Shown one piece after another: positions 35,218 to 44,335 of a stretch of 64,000 nt of DNA. Position 1 is the first letter of the stretch; each line of letters opens with the position of its first letter. Source of the stretch: CAWFKW01 sp963816535 (GTDB lineage Bacteria; Bacteroidota; Ignavibacteria; Tepidaquicellales; OLB5). The notes beneath the pieces are model-generated. The model had not been told where the DNA came from and did not search any database. It saw nothing but the letters and a program-made list of their open reading frames with translations. Made by a program: the position numbers and the translations under genes. Location: assembly GCA_963816535.1 (NCBI GenBank), contig CAWFKW010000001.1, positions 248,001 to 312,000 on the forward strand, written 5' to 3'.

Positions 35218-35577
35218 CTACTTTGCAAACGCAAAATATACCGTGTCGGTCTGGCCGCATTCGACTGCAGTTTTCGTAACAAAGAAAATATTCCTCGGGT
35301 CAATGAAATCAGGGTCCTGGTAAGTGCATTTAACTTTTACTCTCTTGGGAGAATCGCTTATTCTCTCATAAGTAAATGTTTTGGATTTACCAATTAATAC
35401 ATTCCCAACGCCGACGTTATCAATATATACATTTATTTCAAATAAAGAATTATTAGCAACATACATGTATGCATCGCATCCGGCTTTGCCTACGGCCTTC
35501 GAATCGGTAAAACTTAACAAATAACTTGATACTGTAACTAGAAGTGCAAATGAAACAAGTCGAATGGTTGTTTTCAT
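35218..35577 (-). CDS. Small exported protein of unknown function
   Basis: A 119-residue protein with a signal peptide (MKTTIRLVSFALLVTVSSYLL, likely cleaved near residue 27). The mature part of about 90 residues has three cysteines (in AGCDAYMYV, VKCTYQD and VECGQTD) and a predicted beta-rich fold. It has no family I recognise. It is a single-gene unit ended by the shared terminator and lies 49 bp after the feoB stop on the same strand, so read-through from feoAB is possible. No function is assigned. Confidence 0.7.
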   Translation of the reverse strand: MKTTIRLVSFALLVTVSSYLLSFTDSKAVGKAGCDAYMYVANNSLFEINVYIDNVGVGNVLIGKSKTFTYERISDSPKRVKVKCTYQDPDFIDPRNIFFVTKTAVECGQTDTVYFAFAK

Positions 35578-35626
35578 GTTTTTGGTTAGTTTGTTATAAC
35601 AAAAATAGCAACACTTATCTAAGAAG

Positions 35627-37699
35627 TCAACTTACTCCGATTAGCCTTAACCCGTTATAGACCGCTAACGAAATAACATAAGCCATAGTTGTATATAATA
35701 CTATCTGCAGTAACGGAATTCTCCATGAGCCTGTTTCTTTTCTTGCAACGGCAACCGTTGATAAACATTGCATTGCAAACACAAAATAAATAATCAGCGC
35801 TAAGGTTGAAGCAATTGTGAATAACGGTTTATCCGTGCCGAACTGTTTTGCCTCCCTCATAGATGTAAGCATCGACTTCTGCAGGTTTTTCTCATCATCT
35901 TCAGCGCTAGTTATGCTGAAAGTTATAGCCATCGAGCTCACGAAAACTTCTCTTGCGGCAAAAGCCGATATTAGCGAAACGCCTATGCGCCAATCCCATC
36001 CCAGCGGTTTGAGCGCGGGCTCAAATATTCCGCCTAACTTAGCCGCATATGAGTGGTTAAGCCTGTCGGATTCCTTTAGCCGTTCGACCTGCCGGTCGTT
36101 CAGCCCGTTAGTCCGGTCCTTGCTGATTTCGGGATTAAAGTCTGGGAAATAAGTCAGCGCCCACAGTATAAGAGATATGAATACAATTATCGGCCCTGCC
36201 TGTTTTACATATACGCTTGATTTGTGGTAAGCGTTGTTTAATATATGCCTTAATACAGGTTTCCTGTAAGCCGGAAGTTCAAGCATGAACGTTGATTTCT
36301 CGTCGCTCTTTTTGAATTTACTTATAACAGCTGCAACTAATGAGCCTGAGATCAGGCTGAACAAATAAAGCGCGCCTAATCCAAGTCCGGCGAGCCATGG
36401 TTTATCAGGCGGCACAAGGAATGCAAGCAGCAGCGCATATACGGGCACTCTGGCGCTGCAGCTCATCAAAGGTATTATCATTATTGTCAGGTACCGTTCG
36501 CGGCGGTTTGGGATAGTTCTTGCCGCCATAATTGCCGGGATAGCGCATGCATAGCCCGATATCATTGGAACAAACGACCTTCCGTTAAGCCCGAATTTTG
36601 AAAGAGGCTTATCTATAAGCATTGCCGCTCTTGATAGATACCCGCTGTCTTCAAGCAGCCCAAGGTAAATGAATAAAATTATGATCTGCGGAAGAAATGT
36701 CATTACCGAGCCGAACCCCTTAATGATACCCTTTGTTATCAGATCGTTATACCAGGTATTTTGCGGAAGGATAAGCGATACACCCTCGGAGAGATTGCTG
36801 AATCCTGAATCAATAAGGTCCATCAGCGGGCGGGCAAGCCAGAATATAGAGGTAAATATCAGTCCCATGGCCACGATGAATATGACCATTCCCCAAAACG
36901 GATGCAAAAATATTTTGTCAAGCTTCAGTGAATTCGCATCTGGTTTGCGGTTTATGTTCTTAAATATCTTCTCATTTATCGCCTGGATATCAATATCTTT
37001 CGGCTTTGACTTTGAGCCAATGACGGCACGCTCAGTTTCTTCAGTGAAATCGTACAGTTTGGCAATTGATGCTTCGTCAGGGCGCTGCGGACGCCCGATT
37101 ATTGACTGAGGACCTGTTAACAGCGATCTTTCGAACATCCTCTTTGCTTCGAGCCCAAGCTCAACGATCCCAATGCCTTTGCGGCTGTAAACTTTTATTA
37201 CCGGGCAGCCCAAAAGAAGGCTGAGTTTCTCTGAATCCAGCTCAAGGCCCTTGTTATCCAGCAGGTCATACATTGTGACGGCTACTATTGTATTTAGTCC
37301 GGCATCAATAAGCTGTTTTATCAGAAATAATTGTTTTGAGAGCTGAGTGCAATCGCATGTAGAGATCACCACATCAGGTATGCCGTATTTGTAGTGGTTG
37401 AAAAGTCCGTTTATTGTAACTTCTTCATCCGGCGAGCTTGCATTGAGGCTTACAACGCCGGGAGTATCAATTACATACGCCTTGAAACCAATCTTAGGAA
37501 TGAGGTTGCCCGCGGAGTATTCGACAGTTGCCCCGGGGTAGTTGGAGGTTTTGAAATTTGAACCTGTAAGTGAGTTGAACAGGGTGGTCTTGCCGGAATT
37601 TGGCGCGCCTACTAAAGCAATTACCGGGTTGTGTTCTTCTATTACGACTGACTGTTCGCTGTGGCAGGATGCAGAACTTTTTTCGGACTGGTTGTTCAA
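35627..37699 (-). CDS. feoB: Ferrous iron transport protein B (FeoB)
   Basis: This 690-residue inner-membrane iron transporter has an N-terminal G domain: P-loop GAPNSGKT (31-38), switch region, and G3 DTPG (78-81). A helical linker and two Gate domains with Nucleoside_recog-like spans follow (PMISGYACAIPAIMAARTI and PLMSCSARVPVYALLLAFL, the latter holding a pore cysteine). The G4 motif, normally NxxD, reads TMYD (142-145). The start is TTG at 37699 and overlaps the feoA stop, implying coupled translation. A cytoplasmic tail before the G domain contains Cys12 and His13. Known role: Fe2+ uptake under low oxygen. Probably iron-regulated through the dyad upstream of feoA. Confidence 0.95.
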   Translation of the reverse strand: MNNQSEKSSASCHSEQSVVIEEHNPVIALVGAPNSGKTTLFNSLTGSNFKTSNYPGATVEYSAGNLIPKIGFKAYVIDTPGVVSLNASSPDEEVTINGLFNHYKYGIPDVVISTCDCTQLSKQLFLIKQLIDAGLNTIVAVTMYDLLDNKGLELDSEKLSLLLGCPVIKVYSRKGIGIVELGLEAKRMFERSLLTGPQSIIGRPQRPDEASIAKLYDFTEETERAVIGSKSKPKDIDIQAINEKIFKNINRKPDANSLKLDKIFLHPFWGMVIFIVAMGLIFTSIFWLARPLMDLIDSGFSNLSEGVSLILPQNTWYNDLITKGIIKGFGSVMTFLPQIIILFIYLGLLEDSGYLSRAAMLIDKPLSKFGLNGRSFVPMISGYACAIPAIMAARTIPNRRERYLTIMIIPLMSCSARVPVYALLLAFLVPPDKPWLAGLGLGALYLFSLISGSLVAAVISKFKKSDEKSTFMLELPAYRKPVLRHILNNAYHKSSVYVKQAGPIIVFISLILWALTYFPDFNPEISKDRTNGLNDRQVERLKESDRLNHSYAAKLGGIFEPALKPLGWDWRIGVSLISAFAAREVFVSSMAITFSITSAEDDEKNLQKSMLTSMREAKQFGTDKPLFTIASTLALIIYFVFAMQCLSTVAVARKETGSWRIPLLQIVLYTTMAYVISLAVYNGLRLIGVS

Positions 37700-37974
37700 A
37701 TCTTAATACACTCGGCTTCGTTTCTTCTTAACGCTATGACTGTACCCCGTACAGAAACCGCGAGCGGGTCTTTGAAAGGAGATCTAGCCACAAGAGTCAC
37801 TTCCTGCCCCGGCGTAAAGCCAAGCTCCATAAGCCTTAAGCAATGGCAGTGAATATCAATACAGTTGTCGCCTACCGAGCTGATAACTGCTGACTCGCCT
37901 ATTTTTAGATCTGCTACTGTTTTTATTGAGGCTAAACTTTCCAATTTGAAATGATAATTCTTATATAAGACCAA
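37696..37974 (-). CDS. feoA: Ferrous iron transport protein A (FeoA, SH3-like)
   Basis: This protein of up to 92 residues has the FeoA SH3-like core: KTVADLKIGESAVISSVG, LRLMELGFTPGQEVTLVARSPFKDPLAVSVRGTVIALRRNEA. It is required for FeoB function. No ATG is available at the 5' end. The frame begins at TTG 37974, and a second TTG at 37944 would begin just before the conserved KTVADL segment and gives the more usual length of 82 residues. A perfect dyad at 37966-37984 overlaps the first start and would sit neatly upstream of the second, which favours 37944. The stop overlaps feoB. Confidence 0.9.
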   Translation of the reverse strand: MVLYKNYHFKLESLASIKTVADLKIGESAVISSVGDNCIDIHCHCLRLMELGFTPGQEVTLVARSPFKDPLAVSVRGTVIALRRNEAECIKI

Positions 37975-37984
37975 ATATGTCTTA
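37966..37984. promoter_or_regulatory. Perfect TAAGAC-N7-GTCTTA dyad at the feoA 5' end
   Basis: A 6-7-6 inverted repeat of 19 bp, the size of an Fur/DtxR-type iron regulator site, in an A/T-rich promoter-like region. It is 22 bp upstream of the TTG at 37944. Regulator identity is inferred. Confidence 0.5.
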
Positions 37985-38075
37985 TTTTGTTTTAATTTAC
38001 AACATACATTGACCCGAATGTCTGTTTACCGTTAAAATCCTATAATATCTGATGTTAAATTTCTATATTTGTTAT

Positions 38076-39404
38076 ATGAAATCGCACAACCCGGTCGAAA
38101 TAATAAGGAAAAAGAGAGACGGCGGTGAATTATCTGAAGACGAGATCGGCTATTTTATATCATCTTATGTTGAGGGCTCTGTTACAGATTACCATGTTTC
38201 AGCGCTGCTTATGGCAATTTATTTCAGGGGACTCAGCGATGATGAAACGATGTTTCTTACAAAAGCATATATAAATTCAGGCGAACAGGTTGACCTTTCC
38301 TTTATTAATAAGCCTAAAGTTGACAAACACTCCACGGGCGGAGTTGGGGATAAAACCTCAATAATTCTTGCCCCATTGATTGCAAGCTTCAATGTAGCCG
38401 TTCCAATGATGTCAGGCAGAGGACTTGGTCACACAGGCGGAACGCTTGATAAACTTGAATCCATTCCGGGATTCAGGGTAGATCTTTCAGTGAAAGAATT
38501 TAAGGAAATACTAAGTAAAGTTAACGCCTGTATGATTGGGCAGACGGATTCGCTGACTCCTGCCGACAAAAAGATCTACGCCCTGCGTGATGTAACCGCG
38601 ACCGTTGAAAATATCGGGCTGATAACAGCCAGCATCACAAGCAAGAAAATAGCAGAAGGTTCTGAGGGGATTGTGTATGATGTTAAGACAGGAAACGGTT
38701 CCACGCTTCCCACTATAGAAAAGTCAAGAGAGCTTGCATCGCACCTGTTAAACACTTCCCGAAAATTCGGACAAAAGGCTATAGCGGTTCTGACTGATAT
38801 GAATTCGCCGCTCGGCTACTCAGTAGGCAACTGGCTTGAGATCAAAGAATGTATAATGCTGATGAACCCTGATATAGAGGACCCTGCCCAATCGGCCGAT
38901 TTGAAAGAAGTGACTTTATATCTTGCCGGGGCCATGCTGAAGTTGGCCGGTATGTGCGATAGTGGTGAAGAAGGCGCCGGGCAGGCGGAAAAAAATATTT
39001 CAAACGGCAAGTGTTACGCGAAGTTCATTGAGATGGTTGCTGCCCAGAGCGGCGACATATCGGTAATTGAAGATATTGATAAATATCCTGAAGCGAAGTT
39101 CAGCGCTGATTATGTTGCGGCGCATTCAGGGTACATTGGCGCTCAAAATGCGCATAGGTTCGGCTCCGCCGCCGTTAATCTCGGCTGCGGCAGAAAGGCG
39201 GTTCATCATAAAATTGACTACTCATCCGGAATATTGCTCGAGAAGAAGATCGGAGATAGAGTTAAAAGGGGAGAGGTCATTTGCCGGATCTTTGGCGAGA
39301 GCGAGGCAAAGGTTCAGCACGCAATCGCGGGCATTGAAAAAGCGGTTCTGATTTCGGATGTACCGGTTGAAACAAAATCAAAAATAATTGAAGTAATTGA
39401 TTAA
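38076..39404 (+). CDS. Pyrimidine-nucleoside (thymidine) phosphorylase
   Basis: This 442-residue enzyme of the nucleoside phosphorylase II family splits thymidine/uridine with phosphate to give the base and (deoxy)ribose-1-phosphate. The signature KHSTGGVGDKTS lies at residues 84-95, preceded by the helical N-terminal domain (EIIRKKRDGGELSEDEI). SGRGLGHTGGTLDKLESIPG follows, and the C-terminal PYNP_C domain ends the protein (NLGCGRKAVHHKIDYSSGI). Length fits the family. I chose the ATG at 38076 because MKSHNPVEIIRKKRDGG aligns with the family start; an ATG 24 nt upstream only adds hydrophobic residues. Its stop overlaps the next gene by 8 bp. DeoA versus broader Pdp specificity cannot be fixed by reading. 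Confidence 0.92.
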   Translation: MKSHNPVEIIRKKRDGGELSEDEIGYFISSYVEGSVTDYHVSALLMAIYFRGLSDDETMFLTKAYINSGEQVDLSFINKPKVDKHSTGGVGDKTSIILAPLIASFNVAVPMMSGRGLGHTGGTLDKLESIPGFRVDLSVKEFKEILSKVNACMIGQTDSLTPADKKIYALRDVTATVENIGLITASITSKKIAEGSEGIVYDVKTGNGSTLPTIEKSRELASHLLNTSRKFGQKAIAVLTDMNSPLGYSVGNWLEIKECIMLMNPDIEDPAQSADLKEVTLYLAGAMLKLAGMCDSGEEGAGQAEKNISNGKCYAKFIEMVAAQSGDISVIEDIDKYPEAKFSADYVAAHSGYIGAQNAHRFGSAAVNLGCGRKAVHHKIDYSSGILLEKKIGDRVKRGEVICRIFGESEAKVQHAIAGIEKAVLISDVPVETKSKIIEVID

Positions 39405-40008
39405 GTGGACGATTAAAGCGGTTTCGACAGTTGCCGTTCTGGCTCTGGTTGTATATTTTTTATGGATCTACGCTATTCCAAAGCTATCTGAACATGAGCA
39501 GCGTCAGAAGGAACCCTCAAAAGAACTTGTCACGGTAAAAAGGGTAATTGACGGCGACACATTTGAGATAGATTCAAAGGATGAAAACGGAAAATACCTT
39601 CATGTAAGATTGCTGGGCATAGACACGCCTGAAAAATATGAGTCGGCCAAGCTTGAAAAAGATGCGGAGAGATCCGGCAAAGATAAGAAAGTGATTCAAA
39701 GGCTCGGGCAATTGGCAAGCGATTACGTAAAGAAACTATGCGAGGGCAAAAAGGTAATTCTGGAGCCTGAGCCAAATTATGAAGATAAGGATGTTTATGG
39801 ACGGCTTTTGAGATATATTTATCTTGAAGACGGGACATTTGTCAACAAAAAAATTGTTGAAGAGGGATATGGAAATGCGTTCCGTAAGTACCTGGTTTCA
39901 AAGCTTAACGAGATCATCAAAGCTGAGGAGGATGCAAGGCGCAATAACAGGGGGCTCTGGGGAGATGTTGAGGGGTTAAAACAGCTTGATGGGACAAATA
40001 GAAAATAA
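39397..40008 (+). CDS. Membrane-anchored staphylococcal-nuclease-like (SNase) protein
   Basis: This 203-residue protein has an N-terminal membrane anchor (residues 8-27) and an SNase domain (about 45-190). The catalytic set is visible: IDGDTFEI (Asp54), RLLGIDTPE (Arg71, Asp76, Glu79) and YGRLLRYIY (Arg136). A roughly 20-residue acidic/basic insert (SAKLEKDAERSGKDKK) separates the last two motifs. Known family reaction: calcium-dependent cleavage of DNA or RNA. The anchor puts the enzyme outside the cytoplasm, so nutrient nucleic-acid degradation is plausible, and overlap with the nucleoside phosphorylase gene supports a salvage link. The start is TTG, overlapping the previous stop. Confidence 0.88.
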   Translation: MIKWTIKAVSTVAVLALVVYFLWIYAIPKLSEHEQRQKEPSKELVTVKRVIDGDTFEIDSKDENGKYLHVRLLGIDTPEKYESAKLEKDAERSGKDKKVIQRLGQLASDYVKKLCEGKKVILEPEPNYEDKDVYGRLLRYIYLEDGTFVNKKIVEEGYGNAFRKYLVSKLNEIIKAEEDARRNNRGLWGDVEGLKQLDGTNRK

Positions 40009-40081
40009 TGTATCTTGTTTATTTTATATTTGAGATTTATTAGTTATTTTGAGCCACAAATTCATATATAAAGGAGAAAAC

Positions 40082-40474
40082 ATGAACAGGGTAAAATTCA
40101 TTACAGCTTTTGCTATACTTTTTCTTGCGGTCGTATCTTGCTCAATGCTTAAGAACCTGACGGGGGGCGACAAGCTATATTTCTGTGAAAAGTATACTAC
40201 CAAGGAAGTAGGCGAGGGTTCCAAATTTACAACCGGTAAACTTACGGTTATGGTCAAACTGGCCAAGCCGATCGGCGTCAGTTCTGTAGATATCAATATT
40301 ACAGATGAAGCTTCAGGGAAAGCGGTCAGCACGGTTCCTTTCACCGTCGAATCAAGCTGGGATTACATCCACTTTGACGATGTCACATTTGATACACCCG
40401 GCAAATACAAAGTAAGCTGTCTGAAGAAAGACGGCACGGTAATTGCAACCGGCGTGGTCGAAATTACGAAATAG
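40082..40474 (+). CDS. Small putative lipoprotein of unknown function
   Basis: This 130-residue protein starts at the ATG that follows a good AAGGAG site. It has a signal with lipobox (LFLAVVSC, Cys20) and then a mature domain of about 105 residues with a predicted immunoglobulin-like beta fold (KLTVMVKLAKPIGVSSVDINIT, PGKYKVSCLKKDGTVIATGVVEI). The fold hints at an extracytoplasmic binding or structural role. No family assignment is safe. A stem-loop terminator follows directly. Confidence 0.72.
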   Translation: MNRVKFITAFAILFLAVVSCSMLKNLTGGDKLYFCEKYTTKEVGEGSKFTTGKLTVMVKLAKPIGVSSVDINITDEASGKAVSTVPFTVESSWDYIHFDDVTFDTPGKYKVSCLKKDGTVIATGVVEITK

Positions 40475-40492
40475 TTTAAAAGCGCTCTAAAA

Positions 40493-40523
40493 AAGTCCCG
40501 GTGCAGAAATTACGCCGGGGCTT
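40493..40523 (+). terminator. Stem-loop terminator after the lipoprotein gene
   Basis: AAGTCCCGG (40493-40501) pairs with CCGGGGCTT (40515-40523) with one G-U-type pair, followed by AATTATT. It contains the GTG at 40501, which argues against that GTG being the start of the next gene. Confidence 0.6.
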
Positions 40524-40530
40524 AATTATT

Positions 40531-41400
40531 ATGAAGAAAATCATTTTTGCGGTTGCAGCCGCAGGTTTATTTCTGCATCCGTTTTCCGCATATTCACAAA
40601 ATGGCCCGGACCCTAAAAAGCTGCTGGATAAACTGGGCAGAACCGCTGAGGCGTATTTTCTTTCGGCAAGCAGGCCGACATATTCTGTTAACTCATATGT
40701 TGTTGATAAGGGGAGTTTTGAGATCAGCATTGACCCCTCTTTTAATAATAATACGGCGCAGATACCAATTACAGTTACTTACGGTGTTTCAAATAAGGTC
40801 GAGTTCTTTACAGGTATGGATTTGCTTAACCAGACATATAAATTCGACGGGGGGAAAGTTTCAGGCATAGGCGACGCTAATGTTGGCCTTGCATATGAGT
40901 TCCAGAGCTCAAAACATTTTACTCATGTTTTCCAGGCTTTGATAAAGATACCCACAGCCAGCGCAAACCAACAGGTTGGAACCGGAAAAGCGGATTACCA
41001 TTTCGGGATCGCAGAAGATTACAGTTACAAAAAGTTTGAATACGAGTTTACTTTTGATCTTGGCATGCTGGGTAAACGGGATCTGCCAACCGTCAAAAAC
41101 CCCAACAGAATATATACTCAGGGATTGCTGGACAGCATTAACAATTTTTATGATTACAAATTTGAACCTGAGATCTCTTTCACTTTTTCACCTGTGGTAA
41201 ATTTCTCGGATCATTTCCTGCTATATGTGGGGGCGGGGTTCACACGCAATACGCGGCTGAATTATAACTCTGCGCTGGGATTTTTAGGGCTGGTTTATTC
41301 GCCTTCAGACGCCGTCAGCCTTTCTTTGGGCGGTTCGAACAGTTTCGGTAATGAGGGCAATTGGGAAGCAGTTACGGGAGCGGCGTTCAGCTTTAAGTAA
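40531..41400 (+). CDS. Putative outer-membrane beta-barrel protein
   Basis: A 289-residue protein with a signal peptide (MKKIIFAVAAAGLFLHPFSAYSQ). A mature domain of alternating hydrophobic strands follows (FEISIDPSFNNNTAQIPITVTYGVSNKVEFFTG, VGDANVGLAYEF-like patterns), ending in GAAFSFK with a terminal aromatic residue, as expected of an outer-membrane barrel. The pattern recalls transporter-like OmpA/MetA-pathway barrels (PF13557-like), but I would not name a substrate. I chose the ATG at 40531, since the upstream GTG lies inside a terminator stem. It has no obvious partner nearby. Confidence 0.75.
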   Translation: MKKIIFAVAAAGLFLHPFSAYSQNGPDPKKLLDKLGRTAEAYFLSASRPTYSVNSYVVDKGSFEISIDPSFNNNTAQIPITVTYGVSNKVEFFTGMDLLNQTYKFDGGKVSGIGDANVGLAYEFQSSKHFTHVFQALIKIPTASANQQVGTGKADYHFGIAEDYSYKKFEYEFTFDLGMLGKRDLPTVKNPNRIYTQGLLDSINNFYDYKFEPEISFTFSPVVNFSDHFLLYVGAGFTRNTRLNYNSALGFLGLVYSPSDAVSLSLGGSNSFGNEGNWEAVTGAAFSFK

Positions 41401-41508
41401 GATTTGCAGGTTATTTCCAAAATTCGCTTCTTTGAGAAAAATTATTGTCAAAAGTGGGTGAAAAACTCACCAATCGGGAATTAATAATTTTTCTTCAAGG
41501 AGGGAAAA

Positions 41509-41940
41509 ATGAAGTTAATACTTTCCACTATCATTGTAGGAATCGTTCTGTTTTTGCTTGGGGGCTTGTTCTTCAGCCTTTTGTTTGCAGATTACTATAA
41601 GGCAAATTTCGGATTTTTGATGCGGAGCGAAACCGACTTTAAGCTTTGGGCGTTTGCCGTGGGCAGCCTTGCACGAGCCTTCTTTATGTACATCATCTAT
41701 TCCAAGGGTTACGGAGGCGGCTCGCCATTTTGGGAGGGATTGAAATTCGGTTTCTGGATAAGCTTGTTCTTCGCCGTACCTTATGTTTTCTTTACATGGG
41801 GCGGGAGCCCGGTTCATTACCAGCCTGTTATTATTGACGGAGCGCTTAACTTTGTTATGATATTGATTGCCGGTATTCTAACCGGAATAATACATGGCAG
41901 GAAAAAAGCAGCCCCGCAGACTGCTCAACAAACAGCTTAG
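41509..41940 (+). CDS. Four-span inner-membrane protein of unknown function
   Basis: A 143-residue protein with four predicted membrane spans (about 5-27, 43-62, 79-98 and 112-130), a glycine-rich cytosolic loop (YSKGYGGGSPFWEGLKFGFW) and a polar C-terminal tail (GRKKAAPQTAQQTA). The SKGY/GxSPFWEGxKFG signature occurs in small uncharacterised membrane proteins of related bacteria, as far as I recall. A good GGAGGG site (AAGGAGGG) precedes the ATG. The gene stands alone. No function is assigned. Confidence 0.72.
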   Translation: MKLILSTIIVGIVLFLLGGLFFSLLFADYYKANFGFLMRSETDFKLWAFAVGSLARAFFMYIIYSKGYGGGSPFWEGLKFGFWISLFFAVPYVFFTWGGSPVHYQPVIIDGALNFVMILIAGILTGIIHGRKKAAPQTAQQTA

Positions 41941-41968
41941 TAAGATATCGGGCCAGGACGATTATTTG

Positions 41969-42005
41969 CTAAACCTGACAGGTTTCCAAAACCTGTCAGG
42001 TTTAG
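41969..42005. repeat. Intergenic REP-like palindrome
   Basis: CT-AAACCTGACAGGTTT (41969-41985) pairs with AAACCTGTCAGGTTT-AG (41989-42005), a 17-bp perfect stem around 3 nt. Each arm is itself palindromic. There are no flanking T runs, so it looks like a dispersed repeat, though it could terminate transcription. Confidence 0.85.
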
Positions 42006-42157
42006 AATTGAAATGTTGACACTGACGTGATTTTTGTCCCTTCAATTATCCACAGAAATCCATAACGCAAATCGTTATATTTAGAGATATTTAATTGTAT
42101 TTTTCAGCCGCTTCATTGAGCGGGGCTTGAGAATTTTCTTTATACTGAAATCAGATA

Positions 42158-43387
42158 TTGGCATTTGAGACCTATATAGCAAGAAGATATTTACTTTCAA
42201 AGAAGAAAGTGCAGTTTATCACGATCATTACTTTGATATCAATTGTGGGAGTAATGGTGGGGGTCGCCGCGTTAATAGCCGTGCTTTCTGTATTTAACGG
42301 CTTTAACAAATACCAGATAAATATACTTACAGGTTTTGACCCGCATGTGAGGATAGAACAGGCAGGGGGCGGGTTCATGGAAGATTATGGCAAAGTGATA
42401 GATGAAGTTGACCGAACGGTAAATCCAAAAGCCGTCGCTCCTTACACTTTGAACAAGGGAATTCTTTCAACAAGCAAATATAATTTGGTAGGATTTATCA
42501 AAGGCGTAGATGAAACGAAGATAGGAGAACTATCAGATGTAAAGCAAAAGACATGGCTTGGCGAATTTGAATTTGATGATAACGAAAACGTCGGCGGCAT
42601 TGTTCTGGGAGGCGGAATCGCGGCAAGATTGCTGGCAAGACTTGGAGATACTATAACTGTTATGAGTACGGCGGGGATGGAAAAAGCGCTTACTCAAATT
42701 GTTCAGCCTAAATCGATGAGATTTGTGGTAAGAGGTATATTTAACTCGAACAACCGCGAGTATGATAAGCTTTACTCGTTTATTTCGCTTGGCAAATCGC
42801 AGAACCTGTTTGAAATGGGCAAAGGCGTGAACGGTGTGGAGCTAAGGCTGGATGACATCAACAAATCCGAAGACGTTAAAGAAAAGCTGGACGCTGCGCT
42901 CGGGAAGAATTTCATCGTCAATACATGGTATAATCTGCATGAAGAGCTTTATTCCATAATGAAAGTTGAAAGATGGACGGCATTCACAGTGCTCTCGCTG
43001 ATAATTGCCGTTGCATCATTCAGCATCGTCGGCTCGCTCACGATGACTGTTATAGAAAAACGCCGCGATATAGGGATCTTAAAAGCTATGGGAACGACTA
43101 ACAACAGCATCATTAGAATATTCATGTTCGAGGGCGTCCTTATCGGCGTTTACGGGACGATACTTGGGCTGATACTAGGGTTTGTGATCTGTCTGGCGCA
43201 GATAAAGTTCAAGCTTTTTCCTCTTGATCCTGCGGTGTATACAATAGATGCTCTCCCGATTGACCTGAGAATATCGGATTTTATTTACATCAGCCTGTGC
43301 GCGATGGGGCTCTCGTTCATCGCGTCTTTATACCCGGCTATGAGGGCGGCAAGGCAGGAGCCAATAAAGGCGATCAGGTGGGAATAA
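42158..43387 (+). CDS. LolC/LolE-like lipoprotein-releasing ABC permease
   Basis: This 409-residue inner-membrane protein of the FtsX/MacB permease group has an N-terminal span (about 22-48, including [16 protein letters not shown]), a periplasmic domain of roughly 215 residues, and three C-terminal spans. The [26 protein letters not shown] motif is the permease-ATPase coupling region. The N-terminus [15 protein letters not shown] matches LolC/LolE. With the ATPase encoded 55 bp downstream it would move lipoproteins from the inner to the outer membrane. The start is TTG, confirmed by the conserved [10 protein letters not shown] directly after it. A homodimeric LolCE-type arrangement is likely, since only one permease is present. 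Confidence 0.88.
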   Translation: MAFETYIARRYLLSKKKVQFITIITLISIVGVMVGVAALIAVLSVFNGFNKYQINILTGFDPHVRIEQAGGGFMEDYGKVIDEVDRTVNPKAVAPYTLNKGILSTSKYNLVGFIKGVDETKIGELSDVKQKTWLGEFEFDDNENVGGIVLGGGIAARLLARLGDTITVMSTAGMEKALTQIVQPKSMRFVVRGIFNSNNREYDKLYSFISLGKSQNLFEMGKGVNGVELRLDDINKSEDVKEKLDAALGKNFIVNTWYNLHEELYSIMKVERWTAFTVLSLIIAVASFSIVGSLTMTVIEKRRDIGILKAMGTTNNSIIRIFMFEGVLIGVYGTILGLILGFVICLAQIKFKLFPLDPAVYTIDALPIDLRISDFIYISLCAMGLSFIASLYPAMRAARQEPIKAIRWE

Positions 43388-43442
43388 GCAGGCATTTGTT
43401 TTAACGTACATAATTTTTCAGAGAAAACAATACTGGAATAAA

Positions 43443-44111
43443 TTGATAATTAAGACGGTAAATCTGGTTAAGGAATACAAAATTTCGAAAGAGAAATCCC
43501 TCAGGGTTCTTGACGATATCAATGTTGAGATAAACGAGGGAGAAGTAGTTTCGATAGTCGGGCCCTCGGGGGCAGGAAAAAGCACGCTTCTTCACCTGAT
43601 GGGAACGCTTGATAAGCCCACCTCCGGCGAAGTGCTAATAGACGGGCAGAATGTTTTCAATCTTTCAAGCAATGAGCTGGCTCATTTCAGGAACACACAG
43701 ATAGGCTTCATCTTTCAGTTTCATCATTTGCTTCCTGAATTCACATCGTTGGAAAATGTCTGCCTTGCCGCAATGATATCCGGCAAATCATATAAGGAAG
43801 TTGAAAATAAAGCTAAGGAGCTTATGGCAGAAGTCGGCCTTGGGGAGCGGATGAACCACAAGCCTTCCGAGATCTCAGGCGGCGAAGCGCAAAGAGTGGC
43901 TATAGCGCGCGCGTTGATAAATTCGCCAAAGGTAATACTTGCAGATGAGCCGACCGGAAACCTGGATTCACATAACAGCGACGAGGTAATGAAGATAATG
44001 TTCGAACTAAGGAAAAAGTATCAGCAGACCTTTGTTATTGTAACTCATAACGAAGCGTTTGCAGCCATGGCCGACAGAACTTTGAAAATGACGGATGGGA
44101 AAATTGTATGA
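43443..44111 (+). CDS. LolD-like ABC transporter ATP-binding protein
   Basis: This 222-residue ATPase has Walker [10 protein letters not shown] (residues 40-48), signature [15 protein letters not shown], Walker [13 protein letters not shown] and H-loop VIVTHN. The [19 protein letters not shown]-loop region matches the LolD/MacB clade. It powers the permease encoded just upstream. The start is TTG; no in-frame ATG lies before the ABC domain. The short gap between the two genes contains no terminator, so they are likely co-transcribed. Confidence 0.9.
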   Translation: MIIKTVNLVKEYKISKEKSLRVLDDINVEINEGEVVSIVGPSGAGKSTLLHLMGTLDKPTSGEVLIDGQNVFNLSSNELAHFRNTQIGFIFQFHHLLPEFTSLENVCLAAMISGKSYKEVENKAKELMAEVGLGERMNHKPSEISGGEAQRVAIARALINSPKVILADEPTGNLDSHNSDEVMKIMFELRKKYQQTFVIVTHNEAFAAMADRTLKMTDGKIV

Positions 44112-44129
44112 AGTCCTCACCTGCACCTG

Positions 44130-44226
44130 CATGCGGCAGGCATGCCTTTGTATTCCCCTGTCATGGGGAAATGTAATTGGGCTTACTGTATTGTCTCCCC
44201 CTATCAGGGGGAGGTATGAGGGGGTG
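44130..44226. repeat. Intergenic hairpin cluster related to other repeats in this window
   Basis: This stretch contains GGCAGGCATGCCTTTG (44135-44150), related to the T9SS-linker palindromes. TTCCCCTGTCATGGGGAA (44152-44169) and CTCCCCCTATCAGGGGGAG (44193-44211) hairpins are close to those of the 129-bp element at 9902. It separates lolD from the next gene and has no coding frame. Confidence 0.7.
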
Positions 44227-44335
44227 GATTGTCAATTGGAACCTTCAACTTCGGGGTAAAGTAAATAAGAATTCAAAACCATATTTGTCATAAAAAAAAA
44301 TAGCTGCAAAATTTATAAATTTTATCAGACTTGAA

